A stretch of DNA of 64,000 nt, taken from NCBI GenBank assembly GCA_021030905.1, contig JAGFMI010000016.1:496001-560000 (forward strand). The letters run 5' to 3'. The position numbers and the translations under genes are program-made. Below the pieces are notes generated by a model. It ran no database searches. It saw only the letters and a list, made by a program, of their open reading frames with translations, and had not been told where the DNA came from. This DNA comes from Pyrenula massariospora. Taxonomy: Eukaryota > Ascomycota > Eurotiomycetes > Pyrenulales > Pyrenulaceae. Positions 12,559 to 23,002 of the stretch are shown here, one piece after another (the stretch's first letter is position 1; each line of letters starts with the position of its first letter).

Positions 12559-12854
12559 TTTTTAAATTAAATATTTAAAAATTAATCGATAAAGATTTAA
12601 GTTTCATTTTTTATTTATAAAATTACTAATAAATTATATAGAAATTTTTTATAATTGTATTGTTTAAAGTCGTTTTTAATATAAAAATAACGCTTTATAA
12701 TATATTTAGTATTATTTATAATTTCTATTTATATAAAATTATATATAGAATATTTAAAAATTGATAAATTATTATTAACGATATAATCGTTATTTTTAAA
12801 ATTTTTATTATTTTTATATTTTTATAAAAGTTCAGTTTTGTGGACGAGAAATAA

Positions 12855-13028
12855 TATAATAAAATAAGAATAAAAGTTATTTCGATTAGATTTAATTAAT
12901 ACTTAATAAGTTTAATAGACGTATATTTTTAAATATAGATTATTTTATTATTATTTTTTTATAGATTTATAGTTACAACTTGAATATTATTGATATCTAT
13001 TCTGTATGATCACAGCCAGTCCATTATA
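12855..13028 (+). repeat. 3' LTR of the gypsy element
   Basis: It is 174 bp. The left ~100 bp are AT-converted; the right ~70 bp keep most ancestral G and C and end CCATTATA, one transition from the expected CCATTACA. By hand alignment it differs from the 5' LTR at 58 positions, all C/T or G/A, with no gap. Confidence 0.93.
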
Positions 13029-13419
13029 TTCATAGACTTTTACGCCTAGAAAGCGATCCATTACAAGTCATGGCTATAGCTGGTAGCCCCCAAATCACGT
13101 GTCTAGCCTTGCCGCAAAGGCGCATACACCAAATCTTCGTAGCTTTTCGTAGCTTACACTCGTAACACCATACCTTGTTCTACAAAGGGTACCGCTTCCA
13201 AGATATCTATCACAAGAGCAATCGATCTTCCCACAATGTTTTAAATTATTAAAACATGCTTTCAAAGTTCGCCTGTCTATTCAGTATCAATTTTTTAAGA
13301 TACTTTGTACATTGCTCAAACCCGCATCCCCTCTTCGCGCCACAAACCCCAAAATATACATCATGCATCTCGGCCTTTATCTTCTCATTGTGCTTCGAAC
13401 TACAGAAACCTTACATTAA

Positions 13420-13530
13420 ACCCTGCCTATCCTTTATCATGGAATGCTCAGCTAGAGCAAAGCACCACTGGTACCCGCCGGCGTTATCAGAAATCAAGTT
13501 AATAGCTTGCTGTCAAGCTTCCCCACTACA
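13420..13530 (+). repeat. Sixth satellite unit, distal side of the retrotransposon
   Basis: The sequence CCTATCCTTTATCATGGAA, then TACCCGCCGGCGTTA, then AAGTTAATAGCTTGCTGTC matches the 5.2-6.0-kb units in order, orientation and spacing. It lies ~400 bp beyond the retrotransposon, so the satellite array was probably continuous or scattered before insertion. Confidence 0.85.
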
Positions 13531-13556
13531 ATACCTATATGACGCTCTATGAAACA

Positions 13557-14190
13557 CGCCTACCTCTTATTTTTCATACATTCCCTCTGTAATCAAGGTC
13601 TAGCTTCCTGAAATATACCCTCTTCAATTAAGCTGGAACTCGCCTACCTCTTATCTTTTGAAATACTCCCTCTGCAAACAAGCTCTGATTTCCTGATACA
13701 TCCTCCCTTCGACCAAGCTTCAAGATACTGAAACGTCTTTCTGAAGCTCGCCTATCTTCCAACCCCCTAATCTAATCCCTCCGTAAACAATAAGCTTTCC
13801 GCCGTGCTTTGACCCACCAGAAATCCCTCCCGAGCTCGCATAGCTTCAAGTTTCCCAATCTACTCCTTTCGTAAACACTGTACTTCCCACCGTGCTTTGA
13901 CTTACTGAAACCACGTTGCGGAGCTAGCCTACCTTCTAATTCCCTAATCTATGCTCTTTGTAAAGACTGTATTTCCTATCTCATTTTGACCTAATAGAAC
14001 CTTATTCTTAAATTTCGCCTACCTCCTGACTCCCGAATCTATCCCTTTTGTGAAAATTATGTTTCCCACCTCAATTTAACTTATTAGAACCTCGCTCTTG
14101 AATTCGCTTACATTCCAAGTCTCTGATCTATTCTCTCTGCAAACACTGTGTTTGTCTTTGTAAGTATCGTGCTTCAATGCATTGTACCAC
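13557..14190 (+). repeat. Degenerate ~89-bp tandem repeat, about seven units
   Basis: A CGCCTACCT-like start recurs at about 13557, 13641, 13749, 13837, 13926, 14016 and 14105 (steps 84, 108, 88, 89, 90, 89). Units share boxes such as CCTAATCTATCC, GTAAACACTGT and CCCACC..GCTTTGAC. Divergence is high, so this is an old array. It starts like the satellite unit (CTCGCCTATC), so the two may be related. Confidence 0.8.
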
Positions 14191-17100
14191 ATTCTAGAAC
14201 TCATCCTCCACCCACTCCCTGAGAAGTTCCCTCTGCGACCAAACTCTAGTTTCCTGGTCGTTCTGCAACCAAGCTTTGGTTTCTTGATGTAGTCCTTTCA
14301 GGACCAAGCCGCTCTCCGCACCCGTGAAGCAGAGTGATGATATCTACCTAAAGTCCATATTTATCCACGGAGCCTGGCGGTTAATTGTACGCCCATGCTA
14401 GACCTTTTCCGGCAAATATAGGGGCGAGATGGAAGGTAGCGAGGTCCAACGAGGTGGACCTCTATGATCTTCTATTTTGACATTCCCCTTTGATGTCACT
14501 ATTTCAGACTTTCATTCTCACTCCGTACACATAGCAGTGAGGATTTCTATCTACCTTATATCCATACTGTACTATAGCAAGGAAGCGCGGGTTAGCGTTG
14601 CATAATTGTAGGCATTGGACCAAGTTCTAAGGTGCTGAAGCCTCATCCTGGCACTCGCCACTCTCTTTATCTCCTAAAATGAACACTTTGTCTCTATATG
14701 CTCCTACAGCGCCTTGACCAGTGAGAAGGTTCCAGAACTCGCTTACATCTTAGCTTCTAACATATTCTCTTTGTACTTGCCCATTGTACGTCCATGCTGA
14801 ACCTACACTTTAACACTCACCACCACCTCCAGTTCCGGATACACTGCCTCCGTTTATCTGTAAAACTTTGAACAACGCACTTTCACTTGCATTCCCATAT
14901 TTACAGCCTCACCGTACTTCGATGTACGATGTACGGATTTTATTGTGAAGCTCGCTACCAACTCCCCTGTCATGCTGTTTCAGTTATGTCCACAGCTTCA
15001 CGGTAGTCCGATCTATCTGAACCTCGACCTGAGAGTTGCGACTCATCTCTCGTTTTCTATACGTTCTCATGCTATTAGGACTTCTCGCAGTACTACAAAG
15101 CTAGCTATATCTCGTACTAATCGTCGCCACTCCCTATCATAACAACCTCTCTTACGTACTCGCTTCAGCCGTCAAGGCATTCTCCAGTGCAAAGCGAGCA
15201 GCATCATACATTTACTCAACCGCCAGCCCCTCTTACCAAGATCATTCCCTGGCGTACTCGTCCTTCTTTTGACGCTTCTCATTGGGCAAGATGATGAGTA
15301 CATATTTGTACCTGCCGCCACCTCTTATTCCTACCATCATCTCCGTTTGGAACCCTCCCTAGCACAACTGGTCCTTCACAAATAGTATTGCCCTCATGAC
15401 GCACATGCCTCTACACATGACCTCATCTCTCAATGTGCTTGCGTTCACATAAGAGTCTTCTTATGGTGGATCATCGCTGCCGGAGGGTCAACCATCAATT
15501 GCTAGTATCGCTTCTCCGTGGGCTTGCGCTTTCATCAGGAGCTCCTTGCCATGCGCTGTGATCGTTAAGATACATTAGCAGGTGGAAACTTCAAGCCTTC
15601 ATGCCTCGATCCCAATTAACCGAGGAATCGCTTTCTTATTGTTCGTGGATGTGGTCGAGAGGCGCTAGGGGATCGCCATTGTGCTATCTTTGACACTATT
15701 CCGTGAGAAAGACCAAACTTCTGTCTTAGCATTCATTATTGCAATTGTTAATTACGGAGGCCGAGACAATTCTCTGGCTACCGCTTCCTCTGTACCATTG
15801 ACACTCCTCGCTGACGGATCATTTAACTCGTGCCTGAAGGTTCACGTACGTAGCCGTTCATCGGAGTCATCCAGGTACGTGTTGCAACGTCACTTAGCCA
15901 TTGCCCTTGGCGTCGGAGCGTCGCCACCACGAAAAGGAAAGATTCGCAGGCCGACTGTAGATTTTAGCATGGACGGATGGTTGTGACGTCGTTCTCGCCT
16001 GCTGATATTGTTTTTGGGTTGGGGCAATAACGAAACTTTTACTCTTTCTAACTGTCTGGTTGTGCACGAATGAACGTCCAGTTCAATTCTGAAAAAGAAG
16101 CTCCCTAGGGGACCTCGATGGTCTCCGAGCATCCTTGTTACGGCTGCTTTGCCATTAACACGGAAAAGTCATCCGTGTCTGTTTGAAGCATTGATGAACG
16201 GCTTTTCGCGTAGGCAGGGCAGCCCAGGAAAGGCTGGGCAGAGACTGAGATGGGTGACATACATCACAGGCCATGTCGGGTTCCCAGTGTGATTTGGTTG
16301 GCTCATCGTGTTGTTTTCGTCGCGAACGTCAAAAGATCATATGATGAATGGGAATAGTGATAGGGAGCCTTGGTATCAATGAAGATGTGCAAGGATAAAT
16401 GCATCAACGAGTATTAGGAAATCGAGTGAAAATGCGGCAGTGATAGGGTAGAGATTATATCTCCGACGGCCCGAGGACACAAGAGTAGAAATAAGAACCT
16501 GGCTGATTTCATGCTCGCAGAAAAAAGGGACGAGCCAGGAGAGAGAGAGCTCTGTGTGGTACATCAGATGGCCAAGATGCCTTTGTCTAAAGGGCGTGAG
16601 AAATTAGAAGATTGAAAGGATTAGCTATAGTTCGAGGCATCGCGCTTTGAAATGATCCATGGACGAAGAATGAAAAGGATTTGTAATAGGGCATCGTGTT
16701 TTTTCAGTGATTGGTCTTATACGACTTTTCGCAAGAGCTAGTTGGGTGTAATATGTACTGTACAGTACAGGGGGAGGCGGATCAGCATATCTAGACACCG
16801 ATCCTGCGGCGCCGCCCCCCCTGTCGAAATAATGTGGATGAAACACGGCCAGCTTGGCGGTGCGGCGGCTGGGTCCAGGGAGCCCCTAGAAGAGCATCAC
16901 CGCTGCGTCCAAGTCTGCGGGACGGCGACGACGGCCGGAATGCGACTGCCCAAGCTACGCCCGCTTTGAGCCCTAGACTCGTGTTGCGCCTGCAACCACC
17001 ACCACTGCTACCACGTCCACCTCCACCTCGACGTTCGCTGATTCACCACCTCGCCTTCGACAGCGTGTCGCTATCTGATTGTCGATCCTCAACAGCTCGG

Positions 17101-17813
17101 TGGTCGCCCCTCCTCGTCTCCCGCCGTCAGCGAACGCCACCCCAACCGTGTGCAGAACGAGTACCTGGCGGGCCCGTGCTGAGCCTCCCGAGGTTACAGG
17201 CAACCCCAGTTACCGCACGCTTACTGTTGTTACCGGAGAATTGTACCACCCAAACCCATCTGGCCATTTACCCCAATTCCCTGCGTGCGCAATCCCAAAC
17301 CTCGAGCCCTTCGGATCCAGATCTATCTAGCCCTACCTGCATCCGCACGCAGCTGGTCGAACACCTGTGGATGCTCCTCAGGTCCTTCATCTCTTCATTG
17401 TGCTGCGACTTTGGTGCAGACAGCTGACAGATAGCCCACTCCCTTCGACCACGGAACCAACATTCATTCTCGCCCGCCTCGGTCTCCCACCGGTTTCGCT
17501 CGTTTACCATCAATTCCCAGGAGAAAGCTTTCTGTCCTGTCCTTTGATCCATCTGAATCTACCGGCGCCTCCAATGAGCGAATGAAAGCAGTCTGAAGCT
17601 CCTCATTCCCTGGTTTCTCCACTGTCCGCTGGCGGTTCAGGTCGTGAGGAGTCTTGGGACAACAGTCGATCATCAAATCGCCCCTCTACCGAGACATTGC
17701 GATATCATCGATAAGACATTGAGGAAAATACCATCAATTGACACAAGTTTGATGTTGCGTGCCTCTGTCGTCTACTTTTTTGACTACGCTCCAGATCTGC
17801 AGCAAGGCAAACT
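14191..17813. other. Gene-poor flank and probable 5' region of the LIM-RhoGAP gene
   Basis: No supportable gene is present. Around 14380 and 14785 two diverged copies of ATTGTACG.CCATGCT suggest further decayed repeats. From about 16830 the sequence turns C/G- and then C/T-rich, up to the ATG at 17814. An open frame at 16834-17427 is Pro/Arg-rich with no domain and looks like leader sequence. Confidence 0.5.
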
Positions 17814-20800
17814 ATGGAGTCGCCCGCAGGATACCCTGAGTCACCATTGGACCAAGATGATTTCGCATATCCTTGCAAAGGCTGTGGCGAGGTAAATGTG
17901 CAGAAGCCGACCAGCTTGCGCCTGCTAATTCGGGACAGATTCTAGAAGAGGGCAAAGCTTTCGAGCTTGGTACGTTGAGCTGCTTGTTTGACTTCGTAGG
18001 CTGTGGCTAACGTTGTGCTCTCCAGCTGGCAACCGATGGCACATCAACTGCTTTCGATGCAACACTTGCTCAACCCTCCTCGACTCCGATGCGAACCTCC
18101 TGCTCCTTGGGGATGGATCTCTGATATGCAACAACTGCACATATAGCTGCAGCAACTGTGGAAATAAGATTGAGGACCTAGCTATACTCACAGGTGACCA
18201 AGCATTCTGCGCGAATTGCTTCAAATGCAGGAACTGCAAGAAGAAAATTGAGAATCTTCGCTATGCTCGAACATCTCAGGGAATCTTTTGCATGGACTGT
18301 CATGAGTCGTTAATGGCACGAAGGAGGAAGAAGACTGCTAGGAACGCCGCAGCACGACAGAAAGCGCAGAACGCTGTCCACCTCGATAAATCTCTCCCCT
18401 CTCTGCCTCCAACAGCTCCCGAGTTGTCGTTCTCTCCAGAGGTGGACCTGCCGTCACCCGATCCTTCATTTCATGAACAAATTGCTGAGGTCCCTCCGCG
18501 GAAAAGGCCTACGGACCGCCGACAGGGCAGCGCAGGGCGGTCACGAAAGGAAGATTCACCTAATATTGCACAGAACCAGTTCCGAGGTTTGTCGACATCT
18601 AAATTAACGCGACATTCACAGCTGACAATCATGATAGATGGACTGACTTTGCCTACAAATAACGCCCACAGCAAACGGCACTCAGCGATGTCGCAGCGCT
18701 CTGATGTCTCTGGCGGAGACGAGTTCCTGATCCCAGTTGCCTTCGATCCCACTCCACCAGCTGCACAAACGCCTCAGATGTCACAAACTGCCTCCAAAAA
18801 TACTGATGACAGACAACGAGATTACTTTAGCAGTTCTCGAGGCACTGCTGCGAACGCTAACAGACACGTCGAAAACAGTCATTCTTCGCAAACCTCGAGC
18901 CCCCATATTGCCTACCAAGAGAAGGATTCGGGGCTCCCTAGTGACCCAACTGATACATACAGAAGAAGGCGGGAATTGGGCAATCATACAAATGGCTCTG
19001 TAGTAGCAGGCAGGAGCGCACGAGATGGTACTTCTGATGACAGATTCAAACTGCAAGACGTTCCGAAAGGGAAGCGTTCAGGTGAATCTTCGCAAAGTTC
19101 ACGCTCTGAGAGTGTCACCCCGCGTTTAGAAGCAATTATTCCTAAGTCAACACAAGTGAACGACAGCAAGGTAAATGGACATGAAGTTGCCAGCAATTTG
19201 TTGGTCAATGAAGCAATTGGATCGGGTTCAAGGCCATCAAACGAATTCTCCTCGAGAGCCAAGGTCTCTTTTGACGGCCCGTCAGATTCGAGAGCTGTAG
19301 GTTCCTCAGTTGCAAATGCATTTGTTCAGCCTCCCCCACGAAGAGGAGACTCCCTCGAAAGCGCTAGGCACAATCACACGGTGTCTCGAAAAGAGGTTGC
19401 GCAACCTGGGTCCTTATCGGAGGATATTGTTCACGAACAATCGGAGCGAGTGAATGACAGATCTGCGTCATCCGCGTCTATTGAGGATCCGAAAGCTTCG
19501 CGTTCAATAGACCTACCCCGTTCTAAAACAATGAATGATCAACCTTCCCGCAATGTTCCCACACAGCAAAACTTCGACACTCCCAGAATGCCACCACAAC
19601 CTCCAGTCGAGACAAAAAGAAATCGCAACGAGTCCATAAGTACAATGCAATCGGAGACTTCCAGAAACAATGAAAAACCAGCCTCCTCCGGCTTACCTCG
19701 GTGGTCAGCTGGTGCAGGTGGAGGAGAATTCTCAATGGATGAAGATATGGCTAGGATATGGGCAGGTGAAGATGGTCAACAGCAGGAATCATTTCTACGC
19801 CGTGTTTCGAACTCGGTTCGACACGGCAGGAGTTTTAGCGACAAAGGCGCCAGGCTCTCGAAAGAGCCGAAGTGGCCAAGGTCGCCGACAACTGGGGCTC
19901 CAATCGAAATCAGCAGTCCGATTACGGCGTCGCCTGAACATAGAGAGGAATTGGCCTGGTTCAAAAATGAACTCCGGAGAGAACGACAGAAAAACATTGA
20001 GAGGGAACAAAAGATCGCTGAACTTGAGGCTGCCCTGGACTCCGCAGCAAATATTAAACAAGTCAATTCCGAGCTACGAGAGAAACGCTCAACTATGGTT
20101 GTGCTGGATTCGCAGAAAGAAATAATAGTGAGAGAACTCGAAGTGCTGACGGAGCATATAGCTGCAGCAAAGAAAAGCGGCGAGCCGATCAATTTTGGCA
20201 AAATGAGCAACGTCATCCTACGAGATTTCGCTGAAGCGCTGCAGAAATTGAAAGATTCATTTGCTCCACAAATTGAGGAATCCATCCAGCAACGCAACGA
20301 TCTGGTGGACGAGATCTCCAAACTGACGCAAGCGAAAGACAAAAACTTCCAAGAGTTCGAGCAGCTGTCACTCAAAAATGCACAGCTTGCAGAACTCAAC
20401 AACCAGCTGGTTCACCAGATTCAGCAGCTCTATAAGGCTAACACTGGTACTCCGAGCACCACAGGCATGGACGCCGTCAAACCGCCGACGAATGGCTTGG
20501 GCATCTATCACCACAAAGAGAAATCTCAAATATCAATCGATGGTCGTGAGGCCCGTCCGAACATGAACGATATGTCATTACCGGGCTCACAATCAACCAT
20601 TCAGCAGGAGGAGGCTGAACCTGTCACAGTACTCCAAGGCCCACAGATGGTCAACATTCGCAAAGGGCAACCCAAAAAGTTCAATTGGAAGAAAGGTGGA
20701 TCGAACATGGCAAAAGGTGTCACTAAAGGCTTGAAAGGTGCATTTACTTCGACGCAACAGAGTTACAATCGTGAAATGCAATTTGCAGAGACCGGCTCGT

Positions 20801-21664
20801 ACAATTCAAGCTTAATTAGCCAAGAGCCTCCACCTAGGCAAGGACCGCCGGAAGCGGCCCGACAAGGCTTTGGATTCTTCAGCGGTCAAAAACCAGTTTC
20901 AAAGGGTTCGAAAGATTGGCGAATGCAATCGAACGGCAGTTCTACTGCTCTTGTAGCTGATGCTGCGACCAGTAAGTTTGGCGACTCTATAAAATCTTCA
21001 TGACCACGTACTGATGATGATTAGCCCTTTTCGGATCTGATTTGGAACAGCGTGCAGAGTTCGAGAGGTCTCCTATCCCCGGTATTGTGTCGAGATGTAT
21101 TGAGGAGGTCGAGCTGCGAGGTAAGCATGCTCCTGTTCATCTAACGCAATTCATCTGACGTTTCCAGGCATGGACGTTGAGGGGATCTACCGCAAATCTG
21201 GCGGAAATTCCCAGATCCAGGCCGTGAAAGAAGGATTTGAACGCTCTCCCCACTCATTCGACATTTCAGATCCCGACCTGGACATCCACGCTGTGACGTC
21301 CAGTCTCAAGCAGTATTTCCGCAAGCTTCCTACGCCGCTCATCACCTATGATGTGTACGACAAGCTGCTCGATTCAATCAATACACCCTCGCAAGATGTG
21401 CGCATTCAGGGCATGTGCAACGCTATTCTCGATCTTCCGAAAGTCCACAGAGATGTTCTAGAGTTCCTCGTGTTCCATTTGAAGCGGGTAGTCGACCGAG
21501 AGCGGGAGAATCTCATGACTAGCATGAACGTTGCTGTGGTCTTTGCACCGACCATCATGCGTCCGGAGAGCCTAAGTAGAGAAATGACTGACACGCAGAA
21601 GAAAAACGAGGCTGTTCAATTCCTTGTCGAAAACTGCCAAGCCATCTTCATGAGCTCCCAGTGA
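17814..21664 (+). CDS. RGA1: LIM-domain Rho GTPase-activating protein (Rga1/Rga2 type)
   Basis: Five exons: 17814-17891, 17939-17969, 18026-20971, 21025-21120 and 21168-21664, giving about 1215 residues. LIM domain 1 has the exact spacing C21-x2-C24-x17-H42-x2-C45-x2-C48-x2-C51; LIM domain 2 follows at about 80-135. A long Ser-rich disordered middle leads to a coiled coil (about 640-800; ELAWFKNELRRERQKN onward). The C-terminal RhoGAP domain begins near SPIPGIVSRCIEEVELRG and carries the arginine-finger motif GIYRKSGG. In yeast this architecture belongs to Rga1/Rga2, GAPs for Cdc42 in polarity and septation. It is the first gene beyond the AT island. The domain call is firm; the paralogue name is inferred from architecture. 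Confidence 0.92.
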
Positions 21665-23002
21665 ATGCATATCTGCACCTCAACCCAGAGGCTTACATCA
21701 TAAAGGCCGGTGGAAGTCGGCTGCCATTCTGACTTCCAAATTGACTGTTAAACATGCGCATGCAGCTTGGAAGCGAGCTTTATTCTCACCTCTTCTACCA
21801 TATACAACCCAACAGAAAATCCAGAAAAGCATCAAAGTCGATCAACAGAATCGAAATTATCTTCTTGAGTTCTATTTAGCGATGGAGTTTGGCCAGTTGA
21901 ATCAAATTGCCGGATAGCGTTGTTGATGTTTTATTTCATGTTACCTACATACCATGATCCAGCCTGATATCTCGTCTTCAACTGATGAATGAAGGAGCGG
22001 GGCATAACTGGACAGGTATTCTTTAGCGAGCTTTTCTCTTCTTCACACTTTATTTCACCCCGTGGGAGGATCTTTTTGCCTCCATTCTTGTTTTGCAGAC
22101 ACGTTTCCACTTCACGTGGCCCTCATGTTGACTGGGTAGTTGAGCGTCTTGTCAGGCTTCTTGTTGTAGCGTGCACATGAGGGTTGAAGGGTGGGACCTT
22201 TGGAGTAATACGGTGCATGATAGCTGATTTTGGTAGCTCTTGGGGGAGAAAGTGTTATCTATTTGAGGGAGGCGTCGGGGTCGGGGTTGGGGTTGCAGAA
22301 ACGAGATGAGATGAGAATTCGATATATCAGTCATGATGAGCACAATCTTTGCACAACGGCGATACCTCGCTCGGTGACTTTTGACGTAGTCTGTGGATGT
22401 CTTGAATATCAAGAGGATGTAGATCCCAGAGCAACGTATGAGGAATGGGGCCATGCAGCTTAATTTGCAATAAAGCCCTGCCGTATGGGGATGGTTGTAC
22501 TGCACAAAGCATACAGTTGGGTGTTGCTTGGATCTCTGCGTTTGAGACAAATATGCAGGTACCCGGGGTGCCACAAAGTTTCTAGGCCATTTTTGATTGC
22601 ACAGGCAAGAGAAAATAAAAGGACAAATTTAGAGCGCTGTCGGTTTAAAATGTCGATCAGAAGGCCATCACACGAAGGGAGATGTCGGTATTTGGGAGGG
22701 TCTTTCAAATTGGAGTACGTTTACTAGGTGAATGAGATGCTTTGGATCCAAATATCTAATACCGCAACCATGCCAATCAAAGACCCATCTCAAAGCGAAG
22801 TCCATTCCCTTGCCTTTACCGACCCTACCTCCATCCCTCGATCCTCTTAAGCGCCAGTCCAAAGATGCTTAGCACACGTCGAACGACAGACAGAAAACAA
22901 CTACACACCCATCAAAAGACTGAGATCGAAAATCCTCTATTACCCTGGGCAAAACCTGTTCTGTGCGCCGAGGGCACTGTCGGTGTCTAAATATTCTTCT
23001 CT
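21665..23002. other. Convergent intergenic region
   Basis: These are the 3' flanks of the RhoGAP gene (plus) and the membrane-protein gene (minus). Frames of up to 140 codons on the minus strand (22152-22574) have no domain, no codon coherence and no promoter context. I see no gene here. Confidence 0.5.

Larger units (their letters stand above)
6327..13028 (+). mobile_element. Complete RIP-mutated Ty3/gypsy LTR retrotransposon (6702 bp)
   Basis: Two equal-length LTRs (174 bp) bound the element, and TTCAT is duplicated at 6322-6326 and 13029-13033. The internal region is extremely AT-rich and full of stop codons. It still encodes, in one frame on the plus strand, a recognisable gypsy reverse transcriptase (see 9726-10021). 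Surviving G and C fall largely in CpG dinucleotides. The LTRs differ only by transitions, which is the RIP signature. No gag, protease or integrase could be called securely by eye. The element has no coding capacity left. Confidence 0.93.
6175..13065 (+). mobile_element. Solo LTR 2, split by the gypsy insertion
   Basis: The left part is 6175-6326 and the right part 13029-13065. The right part begins with the second copy of the gypsy target duplication TTCAT (13029-13033), so the original LTR was about 184 bp. It starts TGTAATGG, ends CCATTACA, and is flanked by AGTCA at 6170-6174 and 13066-13070. Solo LTR 1 retains the uninterrupted junction ATATTCATAGG and so acts as the empty site, which proves the nesting. 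Neither part shows the heavy AT conversion seen between them. Confidence 0.9.

Noticed and set aside
13256-13552. 98-codon frame with several cysteines and a hydrophobic start near the AT island, tempting as a small secreted effector
   Set aside because: Its second half is the satellite unit (13420-13530), no cleavage-site pattern is convincing, and a second overlapping frame reads through equally well.
16834-17427. 197-codon Pro/Arg-rich plus-strand frame
   Set aside because: Low-complexity C-rich DNA upstream of the LIM-RhoGAP start; overlapping frames are open too and there is no domain.
19776-20402. 208-codon Ser/Cys-rich minus-strand frame
   Set aside because: Antisense to the coiled-coil region of the LIM-RhoGAP gene; composition follows from that.
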